64,000 nucleotides of DNA from Scybalousia_A sp045221575. Its GTDB lineage: Bacteria > Bacteroidota > Bacteroidia > Bacteroidales > P3. The notes under the pieces are model-generated. The model searched no databases and was not told where the DNA came from. It saw only the letters and a program-made list of their open reading frames with translations. Positions 1-6,609 of this stretch are shown here, in pieces (position 1 is the stretch's first letter; each line of letters begins with the position of its first letter). A program made the translations under genes and the position numbers. The stretch covers positions 5,670 through 69,669 of the forward strand of contig JBGUWU010000005.1 in NCBI GenBank assembly GCA_045221575.1. The letters are read 5' to 3'.

Positions 1-457
1 CTTTTGTTAAAAAAGATTTATCTATATCTGAAAAGTTTTTTGGAGAAGGTGAGCCAGAAAAATTAGCAGAGGAACTGACGATAGGATAAGGGAATTCACA
101 AAAAAGTTTTTGAAGGAAATCAGTCTTAGCAATACGAATACCTAAATACTCATTAAAAGAAAGATTTTTCAACGGCAGAACCTTAATACCTTTATAGAGA
201 ATAGTTGTAGGGATATTTTTCTTTTCGTTTTCTTCTATTAAATCTATAGCTTGTTGAGGTAGATGTTCTACATATTGAGATAACATTTGAATATCTTTAA
301 CCAAAACAATAAAACTTTTATTTTTATCTCTACCTTTTATCTCCTTTATCTTCTCTATAGCAGAAACATTCAAAGCATCACAACCTATACCCCAGATAGT
401 ATCTGTTGGGTATATAAGTATTTCACCCTTTTGTAGTATTTCTGCTTCTTTCATCAT
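1..457 (-). CDS. tsaC: Threonylcarbamoyl-AMP synthase (Sua5/YciO/YrdC), 3' end off window
   Basis: My own translation from the ATG at 457 reads MMKEAEILQKGEILIYPTDT, then a WGIGCDA segment, KGRDKNKSF and a YPIVSSSANFSG segment. These are the nucleotide/bicarbonate-binding motifs of the Sua5/YrdC family, which makes L-threonylcarbamoyl-AMP for the t6A modification of ANN-decoding tRNAs in the cytoplasm. About 152 codons are visible and the C-terminal part is lost at the window edge, so it is unknown whether the protein is the short TsaC form or carries the extra Sua5 domain. A second ATG at 454 is equally possible. The gene starts 3 bp after the stop of the DUF4296 lipoprotein and is the last visible gene of a minus-strand operon. 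The family call is secure; the short/long form is open. Confidence 0.88.
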   Translation of the reverse strand, partial: MMKEAEILQKGEILIYPTDTIWGIGCDALNVSAIEKIKEIKGRDKNKSFIVLVKDIQMLSQYVEHLPQQAIDLIEENEKKNIPTTILYKGIKVLPLKNLSFNEYLGIRIAKTDFLQKLFCEFPYPIVSSSANFSGSPSPKNFSDIDKSFLTK

Positions 458-460
458 AGG

Positions 461-772
461 TTATTTAGCCAATTTTTGCATTAGTTTAGGATTGTCTAAG
501 TATGTTTGCATATCCTTATCATAAACATCTTCAGAAATGTTATAATGTTTTAGTATGCTTTGTTTATATTCTTGCATAAGTTGTTGTCTCTCTTCTTTGC
601 TGAGGTTGTTGTCCATCGTCATACGCTCTGCTTTTGACATATCTGTCATAATCTGTAACATAGTTGCAGGCTGTATGCTTACTTTTGGTAGTTTCTTATC
701 TTTGTTTCCTGAGCAAGCGAACAGAGAAAGGAATATAAATAATAGTAATATGTATTTTATTTTCGCTATCAT
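461..772 (-). CDS. Small lipoprotein, DUF4296-like
   Basis: 103 residues. The N-terminus MIAKIKYILLLFIFLSLFAC is a lipoprotein signal peptide with the lipobox cysteine at position 20. The rest is a charged, helical segment in which a TMLQIMTDMSKAE part is followed by a YKQSILKHYNISEDVYDKDM part. This is the pattern of Bacteroidetes DUF4296 lipoproteins (an ILTDxxxAE helix, then ILxxHxISxExFDxS). Function is unknown. It sits 5 bp downstream of the nucleoside phosphorylase and 3 bp upstream of tsaC, so it is probably co-transcribed with both. The lipoprotein call is strong; the family name rests on motif resemblance only. Confidence 0.8.
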   Translation of the reverse strand: MIAKIKYILLLFIFLSLFACSGNKDKKLPKVSIQPATMLQIMTDMSKAERMTMDNNLSKEERQQLMQEYKQSILKHYNISEDVYDKDMQTYLDNPKLMQKLAK

Positions 773-777
773 AGAGT

Positions 778-1659
778 TTAAAGTCTTTGAAGAACAGTTT
801 CTATAAGAGTATTCATTGATTGGTGATAATCTTTTGCAAAAGAACCTTGAAGCCTATTAGCAACTACATTACAAATAGTTAATACATTATGACCAAGACT
901 TTTTCCTAAACAATATAAAGCAGACGTCTCCATTTCATAGTTTGTTGTTGGAACGCCATTATAAGAGAATAAAGGAAGAAGATTATTTATGTTTTTTTCT
1001 CTAAGAGATAAGCGTAGTTCTCTTCCTTGTGGGCCATAGAAACCTGGTGCTGTTATTGTTATTCCTTTTCTTATATCAAACGCAATTTTATCCAATAGCT
1101 CTTGAGAAGCTTTTGCTCCGTATGGAACAGGCAACAAAGCATTCCAATCCATGAAATTAATGAAAGAGTGTTGCAGTTCTTCTTCTACAACATCGTGATC
1201 TAACTCATAAAACCACATCATTCCATCTATACCAACCACATATTCACTACAGATATATGTGTTTATATCCATATCTTTTTGTAAAGCTCCTGTGGTTCCA
1301 AGTCTTATAAGATTGAGAGCAGTCTTTTCTGTCTTTATCTCTCGTGTTTTAAGGTTAATATTCTTGCAAGCATCTAACTCTGTAAGGACTATATCAATAT
1401 TATCTACACCCATACCTGTAGAAATAGCCGTAACTCTCTTGCCGTTGTATGTTCCTGTGTGTGCAGTTATCTCTCTGTTGCTTTTCTTTACCTCTATCGT
1501 AGAAAAAAAACTACTAACATTTTCTACACGTCCAGGATCTCCTACAAGGATAACATTTTCTGCTAACTCCTCAGGAAAAAGTCTTATATGATAAAGACTT
1601 CCATCTTCAGCAAGAGTAAGTTCTGAACTTAGAAAATTTTTACTTTCCTTACTTTCCAT
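778..1659 (-). CDS. Nucleoside (uridine-type) phosphorylase
   Basis: 293 residues of the PNP_UDP_1 (nucleoside phosphorylase-I) fold. The phosphate-binding GDPGRVENV lies near residue 40, an IRLGTTGALQ strand-turn lies mid-protein, and the nucleoside-site segment NYEMETSALYCLG lies near the C-terminus; the EMET glutamate/methionine pair contacts ribose in this family. It performs reversible phosphorolysis of a nucleoside, giving a base and (deoxy)ribose-1-phosphate, in pyrimidine or purine salvage. Bacteroidetes members are usually annotated uridine phosphorylase, but base specificity cannot be read from sequence alone. The ATG at 1659 overlaps the last base of the polyprenyl synthase stop, so translation is probably coupled. 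Confidence 0.87.
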   Translation of the reverse strand: MESKESKNFLSSELTLAEDGSLYHIRLFPEELAENVILVGDPGRVENVSSFFSTIEVKKSNREITAHTGTYNGKRVTAISTGMGVDNIDIVLTELDACKNINLKTREIKTEKTALNLIRLGTTGALQKDMDINTYICSEYVVGIDGMMWFYELDHDVVEEELQHSFINFMDWNALLPVPYGAKASQELLDKIAFDIRKGITITAPGFYGPQGRELRLSLREKNINNLLPLFSYNGVPTTNYEMETSALYCLGKSLGHNVLTICNVVANRLQGSFAKDYHQSMNTLIETVLQRL

Positions 1660-2633
1660 TATCTATTTCTCTTTAAAAGGTTACGGATAAGAGTTATAAG
1701 GTTTTGTTTTCTTTCTCCTTCAACATCTATCTTCTCCACACTCTCTATTGCTTTCTCAGAATATTGTTTTATTAAGAACTCCACATCTTTTCTTACCTCA
1801 TATTTCTCAAACAATCCTTTAACCTCAGCTATTTTCTTTTGAACATCAATATTTTTTTCAGTGTATAGTTCAATCAAACGTTGTCTATCTTGTTCAGAAG
1901 CTTTATCTAATGCAGATAAATATAATATTGTTTTCTTGTTGTCTGCTATGTCAGTACCAGAAACCTTGCCGAACTCTTTTAAATCACTCCAACAATCTAA
2001 GACATCATCTTGCAATTGGAAAGCAATACCTAAATATAAGCCTACCTCTGCAAGAAGATTCATATTCTCTTTAGAAGCGTTGGCAACAATAGCACCCATT
2101 TTCAAAGAACCAGCAAGTAAGATACTTGTCTTTAAGCTTATCATGGTGATGTACTCTTGAATGCTTACATCATTTCTTGCTTCAAAAGTCATATCGTAAG
2201 CTTGTCCTTCGCACACTTTTATCAAAACAGAGGTTATGGTCTTAACTAAAAAAGGAATCTTATCTTCTGAACAATTCATAAGTTGTTCGTATGCCATAGC
2301 ATAGATAACATCGCCTGAGAGAATGGCTTTATTTATACCATATTTTTGATAAACAGTTGGCTTGCCTCTACGAAGAGGTGATAAGTCCATAATATCATCA
2401 TGAACTAAGGTAAAGTTATGCAATAACTCTACAGCAATAGCAGGATATTCAGCTTCTTCTAAGTCATCGCTGAACATATTTGCAGCTAATAACACCAAGA
2501 GAGGTCTTATTCTTTTTCCACCTTGATGCATTGCATACTCTATTGGTTCATATAAACTCAAAGGCTGTTTTTCAAATTTTTTGTTATCTATTATTGTGGT
2601 AACTCTATTTTGTAATTCTTCTAAACTATACAT
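1659..2633 (-). CDS. Polyprenyl (trans-isoprenyl) diphosphate synthase
   Basis: 324 residues with all class I isoprenyl synthase motifs: GGKRIRP at 38-44, the first aspartate-rich motif DDIMD at 79-83 followed by RRGKPT, and the second DDVLD at 209-213. It condenses allylic diphosphates with isopentenyl diphosphate in the cytoplasm. Dxr, encoded at 24.6-25.7 kb, supplies the same MEP-derived precursors. The residues before the first DDxxD are the short types FTLVH, but product chain length (farnesyl, geranylgeranyl or octaprenyl) cannot be fixed. First gene of a four-gene operon, with a promoter at 2668-2675. Confidence 0.92.
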   Translation of the reverse strand: MYSLEELQNRVTTIIDNKKFEKQPLSLYEPIEYAMHQGGKRIRPLLVLLAANMFSDDLEEAEYPAIAVELLHNFTLVHDDIMDLSPLRRGKPTVYQKYGINKAILSGDVIYAMAYEQLMNCSEDKIPFLVKTITSVLIKVCEGQAYDMTFEARNDVSIQEYITMISLKTSILLAGSLKMGAIVANASKENMNLLAEVGLYLGIAFQLQDDVLDCWSDLKEFGKVSGTDIADNKKTILYLSALDKASEQDRQRLIELYTEKNIDVQKKIAEVKGLFEKYEVRKDVEFLIKQYSEKAIESVEKIDVEGERKQNLITLIRNLLKRNR

Positions 2634-2667
2634 ATTACTATTGTCTATTAGTTTGTTTTTTCACCTG

Positions 2668-2675
2668 CAAAGATA
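2668..2675 (-). promoter_or_regulatory. Bacteroidetes -7 box for polyprenyl synthase operon
   Basis: Reads TATCTTTG on the minus strand, 35 bp before the ATG at 2633, matching TAnnTTTG. No clear TTTG lies at -33. The sequence just upstream is the TTAGAAAT repeat, and the junction TTCTAATTAAAATAGTATCT is the same as that in front of lpxD. Confidence 0.6.
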
Positions 2676-2680
2676 CTATT

Positions 2681-2832
2681 TTAATTAGAAATGAGAGATT
2701 AGAAATTTTATTTAATTAGAAATTAGTAATCAGAAATTAAAAATGAGTGGATTAACGATTACAATCTTTTAGTCGTTTTGTGTTACTATCAGCAAGGATT
2801 TATTCGTAATCACTCATTTCTAATCATTAATA
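2681..2832. repeat. Gene-less TTAGAAATTAG inverted-repeat element
   Basis: The left part (2681-2748) is an array of TTAGAAAT/ATTAGTAAT-type units. The right part (2808-2832) carries the reverse complement CACTCATTTCTAATCATTA. About 60 bp of ordinary AT-rich sequence separates the arms. The same units flank the four-helix-bundle gene at 5.65/6.05 kb and form an inverted pair at 17.5 kb. It lies between the polyprenyl synthase operon promoter and the iorA terminator. Confidence 0.6.
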
Positions 2833-2868
2833 AAAAAAGGGGATAAGATAAATTAATTATCTTACCCC
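2832..2868 (-). terminator. Rho-independent terminator of iorA
   Basis: The inverted repeat GGGGATAAGATA / TATCTTACCCC (one bulged base) has an AATTAAT loop. On the minus strand it is followed by a run of seven T. It lies 26 bp after the iorA stop. Confidence 0.8.
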
Positions 2869-2893
2869 ATGATATGAAAAATACATTAAAAGT

Positions 2894-4507
2894 TTATTTT
2901 CCTTCAGCTAATTTTTGTAATCTACGTTTCTTTTGTCCCCAAACGATACAATCTCTTCTTGGAATGATAACGCTGACACCTTTATAAGCTATCTCTTCTT
3001 TCATAACTTTGACATTTTCTTCGTGGTTCTTTGCCAAAGGATTGATAACTCTTATGTGTTCTTTCTCAACTCCAAGACCCATGCAGATACTTTCTATCTT
3101 GCCTGTTGCAGAAGACTTTTGAGCTCCTGTCATTGCAGTAATATCATTGTCCAAAATAATAACAGTAACAGCAATATTATCGTTGCAGCAATCCAAAAGG
3201 CCTGTCATACCACTGTGAGTGAAAGTACTATCTCCGATAACAGCAACAGTTGGTTTAAGGTCTGCTTCTTGAGCTCCTTTTGCCATAGTTATACTTGCAC
3301 CCATATCAACAGTAGTATAGATAGCGTTGAATGGAGGTAAAGCACCTAAAGTATAACAACCTATATCAGAAAATACTCTACTATCGCCAAAGTCTTTCAT
3401 TGCTTCGTTAAGAGCAAGGTAAGAATCTCTGTGAGGACAACCATCACAAAGCTTTGGAGGACGAGGAGCAACCAATTCAGGAATTTCAAATCCTTCTGGT
3501 ACTTCTACTCCGACAGCTTTACCAACTGAGTTTGGAGAAAGTTCGCCATCTCTTTGAATAGTTCCGTCTAATCTTCCGTGAATAGGTTTAGAAATATGTA
3601 ACAAACCTTTGATAAGTCTTTCATATATAGGTTGTCCTTCTTCAACAACAAGAAGTTCATCACTTTCGTTGTAAAGTTTTTTCAACAAACCTTCTGGCAT
3701 AGGATATTGAGAAACTTTCAAAACAGAATAAGGACATTCTTTATCTTTGAAGTTTTCCATTAAATAGTTATAAGCTAAACCACAAGCCACAATACCAAGT
3801 TTTTTGTCCTTACCTTCGTATAGGTGGTTAAACTCTGATGTTTCGCTTTCTTTAAGGAAATCTTCTTGTTTTTTGATAAGAGATTTGTAATGACGTTTAG
3901 CATTAACAGGCAATAAAATATATTGACGTTTGTCTTCAGGAAGAGTAAGATTGTTTTGTTTTCTAACAACATCTTTTCTTTCTACTGCTGCACGAGAGTG
4001 AGCCAAACGAGTAGTTACTCTAATCATTACAGGGATATGGTATCTTTCTGATAATTCAAAACCATAATGTACCATATTATAAGCCTCTTGTTGATTGCTT
4101 GGTTCAAGACAAGGAATCATAGCAAAGTCTGCATATTGACGAGAATCTTGTTCATCTTGAGAAGAGTGCATACTTGGGTCATCTGCAGCAATGTAGATAA
4201 GACCACCATTTGCTCCTGTAATAGCAGAGTTCATAAATGGGTCAGCAGCAACATTCATACCAACGTGTTTACAGCAGAACATTGCACGTTTTCCTGCATA
4301 AGACATACCTATAGCAGCCTCCATAGCAGTTTTTTCATTTGCAGCCCAATTGCTTCTTATTCCTAATTCTCTTGCTTGTTTTGAATCTTGTATATATTCT
4401 GTTATTTCTGTAGAAGGTGTGCCTGGATAAGCAAAGACACCTGACAAACCAGCATCAATAGCTGCCTGTGCAATAGCCTCATCACCTAATAAAAGTAATT
4501 TATTCAT
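2894..4507 (-). CDS. iorA: Indolepyruvate:ferredoxin oxidoreductase, alpha subunit
   Basis: 537 residues. The N-terminal pyruvate-ferredoxin oxidoreductase-like domain starts with LLLGDEAIAQAAIDAGL and FAYPGTPSTEI. The C-terminal thiamine-diphosphate domain has LCDGCPHRDSY, a DIGCYTLG segment and the GDSTFTHSG...ILDNDITAMTG metal/ThDP motif. The enzyme oxidatively decarboxylates aryl pyruvates from aromatic amino-acid breakdown to aryl-acetyl-CoA, reducing ferredoxin. Archaeal IorA (about 640 residues) ends in a two-cluster ferredoxin domain; here the protein ends at VWGQKKRRLQKLAEGK without any CxxCxxC cluster. The partner iorB is not beside it. It has its own promoter (4561-4592) and terminator (2832-2868), so it appears monocistronic. 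Confidence 0.92.
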   Translation of the reverse strand: MNKLLLLGDEAIAQAAIDAGLSGVFAYPGTPSTEITEYIQDSKQARELGIRSNWAANEKTAMEAAIGMSYAGKRAMFCCKHVGMNVAADPFMNSAITGANGGLIYIAADDPSMHSSQDEQDSRQYADFAMIPCLEPSNQQEAYNMVHYGFELSERYHIPVMIRVTTRLAHSRAAVERKDVVRKQNNLTLPEDKRQYILLPVNAKRHYKSLIKKQEDFLKESETSEFNHLYEGKDKKLGIVACGLAYNYLMENFKDKECPYSVLKVSQYPMPEGLLKKLYNESDELLVVEEGQPIYERLIKGLLHISKPIHGRLDGTIQRDGELSPNSVGKAVGVEVPEGFEIPELVAPRPPKLCDGCPHRDSYLALNEAMKDFGDSRVFSDIGCYTLGALPPFNAIYTTVDMGASITMAKGAQEADLKPTVAVIGDSTFTHSGMTGLLDCCNDNIAVTVIILDNDITAMTGAQKSSATGKIESICMGLGVEKEHIRVINPLAKNHEENVKVMKEEIAYKGVSVIIPRRDCIVWGQKKRRLQKLAEGK

Positions 4508-4560
4508 AGATATGTATTTTTTTTATGATTGTTCCTTTGATTTTTTTTACTTTGAAAACG

Positions 4561-4592
4561 CAAAATTATAAACATTTTTTTATTTATGCAAA
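4561..4592 (-). promoter_or_regulatory. Promoter of iorA (-33 TTTG, -7 TAATTTTG)
   Basis: On the minus strand TTTG (4589-4592) is followed after 20 bp by TAATTTTG (4561-4568), a full match to the Bacteroidetes consensus, 54 bp before the iorA ATG. Confidence 0.75.
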
Positions 4593-4613
4593 TTATCTAT
4601 CAAATAATTATTG

Positions 4614-5642
4614 TTATTGTTTATCGTATTCTAAAACGTCTTCACAGAAAAAATCTAATTGTATTCCTGCTTGAGCAAACATTTCTTCTGTTTCTTGACC
4701 TGAATGATATTTATTTTGACAGACAACTCTCTTTATTCCACAATTGATAATCATCATAGCACAAGTACGACAAGGAGTCATTGTGCAATAGAGAGTGGCT
4801 CCTTCTAAAGCTATGCCTCTTTTTGCTGCTTGACAGATAGCATTTTGTTCTGCATGTACTGTACGAACACAATGATTAGATATGTTTCCTTCTTCGTCTA
4901 TTTGTTTTCTAAAAAGATGTCCTACCTCATCGCAATGAGGTAATCCTGTTGGAGAACCAACATAACCAGTTACAAGTATTTGTTTATTTTTTACTATAAC
5001 ACAACCACTTCTTCCTCTATTGCAAGTAGCTCGTTTTGCTACTGTTTTAACTATCTCCAAAAAATATTTGTCCCAAGGTGGTCTTGTCTTGTTTTGAACT
5101 CTATCTAAAACATGTTCTACTTGTTTTCTGAGAGTTGTTATATCTCCGTCATTATTAAAAGAAAAGTCAGATAATTGCATACAAGCTTTTATATTTTGCT
5201 TGTTTTCATCTTTAGAATCCATCTCTCTCTGTTCGTTTTGTTGAAATGTTTCAAAGCTGACATTATCTGTCTCACTCTTCCTTTGAGTTATACGTTCGTA
5301 TCTCGTCTTTATATCTGCATCAACAGAGAATAAAAGAAACTCGGAGTTTTCTTTCAAATATTTTATTTCTTTTACGTTGCGTATGCTTTCTATTATACAG
5401 TTTTTACCCTCTTTCTTAGCCATAGCAAGCAGACCTTTTGCAATAAAATCTGCTCCCTCTTTTTCTCTTTCTTGATTTGCAACCATAGTCATAGTATCTC
5501 TGTTGCTTTCAAGCCCAAGTTCTTTTATTCTTTTGTTAAGAAAATCCCTTGCAGAGAAATGAATGAATCCTTTCTCTTTCAAATACTCCACTATAGTGCC
5601 TTTTCCTGCTCCTAAAGTGCCGGTTATTCCTATTACTATCAT
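4614..5642 (-). CDS. P-loop kinase-like domain fused to dCMP deaminase
   Basis: 342 residues in two domains. Residues 1 to about 180 are a nucleotide-kinase-like P-loop NTPase: IGITGTLGAGKGT (Walker A at 8-16), a FSARDFL segment, and the later arginine-rich DADIKTRYERITQRK lid-like part. Residues from about 185 on are a zinc-dependent deoxycytidylate deaminase: HAE at 263-265 (zinc ligand and proton-shuttling glutamate) and PCRTC with zinc cysteines C291 and C294. The deaminase half predicts dCMP (or dCTP) to dUMP/dUTP conversion; the role of the P-loop half is unknown. Anti-phage dCTP deaminases (AvcD/DCD) share this order of domains, but those are longer (over 500 residues). The gene is downstream of purE and the four-helix-bundle cassette, a context that favours nucleotide metabolism. 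Confidence 0.85.
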   Translation of the reverse strand: MIVIGITGTLGAGKGTIVEYLKEKGFIHFSARDFLNKRIKELGLESNRDTMTMVANQEREKEGADFIAKGLLAMAKKEGKNCIIESIRNVKEIKYLKENSEFLLFSVDADIKTRYERITQRKSETDNVSFETFQQNEQREMDSKDENKQNIKACMQLSDFSFNNDGDITTLRKQVEHVLDRVQNKTRPPWDKYFLEIVKTVAKRATCNRGRSGCVIVKNKQILVTGYVGSPTGLPHCDEVGHLFRKQIDEEGNISNHCVRTVHAEQNAICQAAKRGIALEGATLYCTMTPCRTCAMMIINCGIKRVVCQNKYHSGQETEEMFAQAGIQLDFFCEDVLEYDKQ

Positions 5643-5653
5643 ACCCTCAGTAA

Positions 5654-5684
5654 ATTAGAAATTAGTAATTAGAAATGAGTAATT
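5654..5684. repeat. Left arm of inverted repeat flanking the four-helix-bundle gene
   Basis: TTAGAAATTAGTAATTAG is followed by AAATGAGTAATTA. The arm runs into the stop codon (5683-5685) of the four-helix-bundle CDS and is the inverse of the array at 6048-6081. Confidence 0.7.
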
Positions 5685-6048
5685 ATTGTTGATTATTTAT
5701 TTTCTGTGTTTTTGTTATTGACACTAATAATTTAATAATCTCAGAACACTTATCTTTTAATTCATGAAATGTAATATCGTCTATATAATCACTTTCATAT
5801 AACAATTCCAACCAATACTCTGTCTCTCCTGCTTCTTTCGTTGCAATATATAACTTAGTATAAAAATCAGGCTTACTTTGTGCGTAAATAGATTCCTTTA
5901 CATTTGCACCAATGCTTGTTCCACTTCGTAATATTTGCTTTGATAAAACATATTCATTTTTTGTTTCGCATAAATACTTATATAGTCTAATAATTGTCAA
6001 AGCAAAACTTTTTGTTTTTATCAAAACTATATTATTGGGCTGAAACAT
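5683..6048 (-). CDS. Four-helix-bundle protein (S23/IVP family)
   Basis: 121 residues. LRSGTSIGANVKES at the end of helix 2, followed by YIATKEAGETEYWLELL, is the signature of the four-helix-bundle family first seen in 23S rRNA intervening sequences and related to the Avd accessory protein of diversity-generating retroelements. It probably forms a basic, ring-like oligomer that binds nucleic acid; a specific role is not established. No rRNA and no reverse transcriptase lies nearby. Inverted TTAGAAATTAG arrays touch the stop codon on one side and the ATG on the other, so CDS plus repeats look like one inserted cassette of about 430 bp between purE and the deaminase fusion. Confidence 0.85.
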   Translation of the reverse strand: MFQPNNIVLIKTKSFALTIIRLYKYLCETKNEYVLSKQILRSGTSIGANVKESIYAQSKPDFYTKLYIATKEAGETEYWLELLYESDYIDDITFHELKDKCSEIIKLLVSITKTQKINNQQ

Positions 6049-6081
6049 AATTTCTAATTTCTCATTACTAATTTCTCATTA
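6048..6081. repeat. Right arm of inverted repeat flanking the four-helix-bundle gene
   Basis: TAATTTCTAATTTCTCATT is followed by ACTAATTTCTCATTA. The arm begins at the start codon of the four-helix-bundle CDS. Read on the minus strand it is the leader of that gene. Confidence 0.7.
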
Positions 6082-6093
6082 AAATAGTTTAAA

Positions 6094-6600
6094 TTAATTT
6101 GTTTTATGTTTAAATTGTATTTTTGAAAATTCTTCGTTGGCTTTTACAATCTTTTCTTTCAAAGACTGTTTATAAGCGTGCATTTTTTTGTTTATATCTT
6201 CATCAGTTAAAGCAAGTATTTCCATAGCCATAATTGCTGCGTTCAAAGATCCATTAACTGCCATCACACTTACAGGAACAGCAGGAGGCATTTGCAACAT
6301 AGAAAGCACAGAGTCCATTCCTTCAAAAGAAGATTTAACAGGCACACCAATAACAGGCAATGTTGTCTCTGCTGCTATTGCTCCCGGAAGAGCGGCAGCC
6401 ATTCCTGCGGCAGCTATTATCACTTTTATTCCTCTACCTTCTGCATTTTGTGCAAACTCACTTACTTCCTTAGGAGTACGATGAGCAGACAAAGCATTTA
6501 TTTCAAAAGGTATCTCTTGTTGATCAAGGAAAAGGGCAGCCTTCTCCATTACTGAGTAATCAGAAGTGCTGCCCATTATTATACTAACCAAAGGTTTCAT
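6094..6600 (-). CDS. purE: N5-carboxyaminoimidazole ribonucleotide mutase
   Basis: 168 residues, the normal size of class I PurE. The phosphate/substrate-binding IIMGSTSDYSVM is at the N-terminus, followed by the SAHRTP motif with the catalytic histidine and then AAAGMAAALPG and PVIGVP. It converts N5-CAIR to CAIR in de novo purine synthesis; purK is not in the window. It starts 9 bp after the PFK stop, so the two are probably co-transcribed from the PFK promoter. Confidence 0.95.
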   Translation of the reverse strand: MKPLVSIIMGSTSDYSVMEKAALFLDQQEIPFEINALSAHRTPKEVSEFAQNAEGRGIKVIIAAAGMAAALPGAIAAETTLPVIGVPVKSSFEGMDSVLSMLQMPPAVPVSVMAVNGSLNAAIMAMEILALTDEDINKKMHAYKQSLKEKIVKANEEFSKIQFKHKTN

Positions 6601-6609
6601 ATCAAGTTA

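Noticed and set aside
5683..6048. Diversity-generating retroelement because of the Avd-like four-helix bundle
   Set aside because: No reverse transcriptase and no template/variable repeat pair is seen nearby; the protein also fits the general S23/IVP family.
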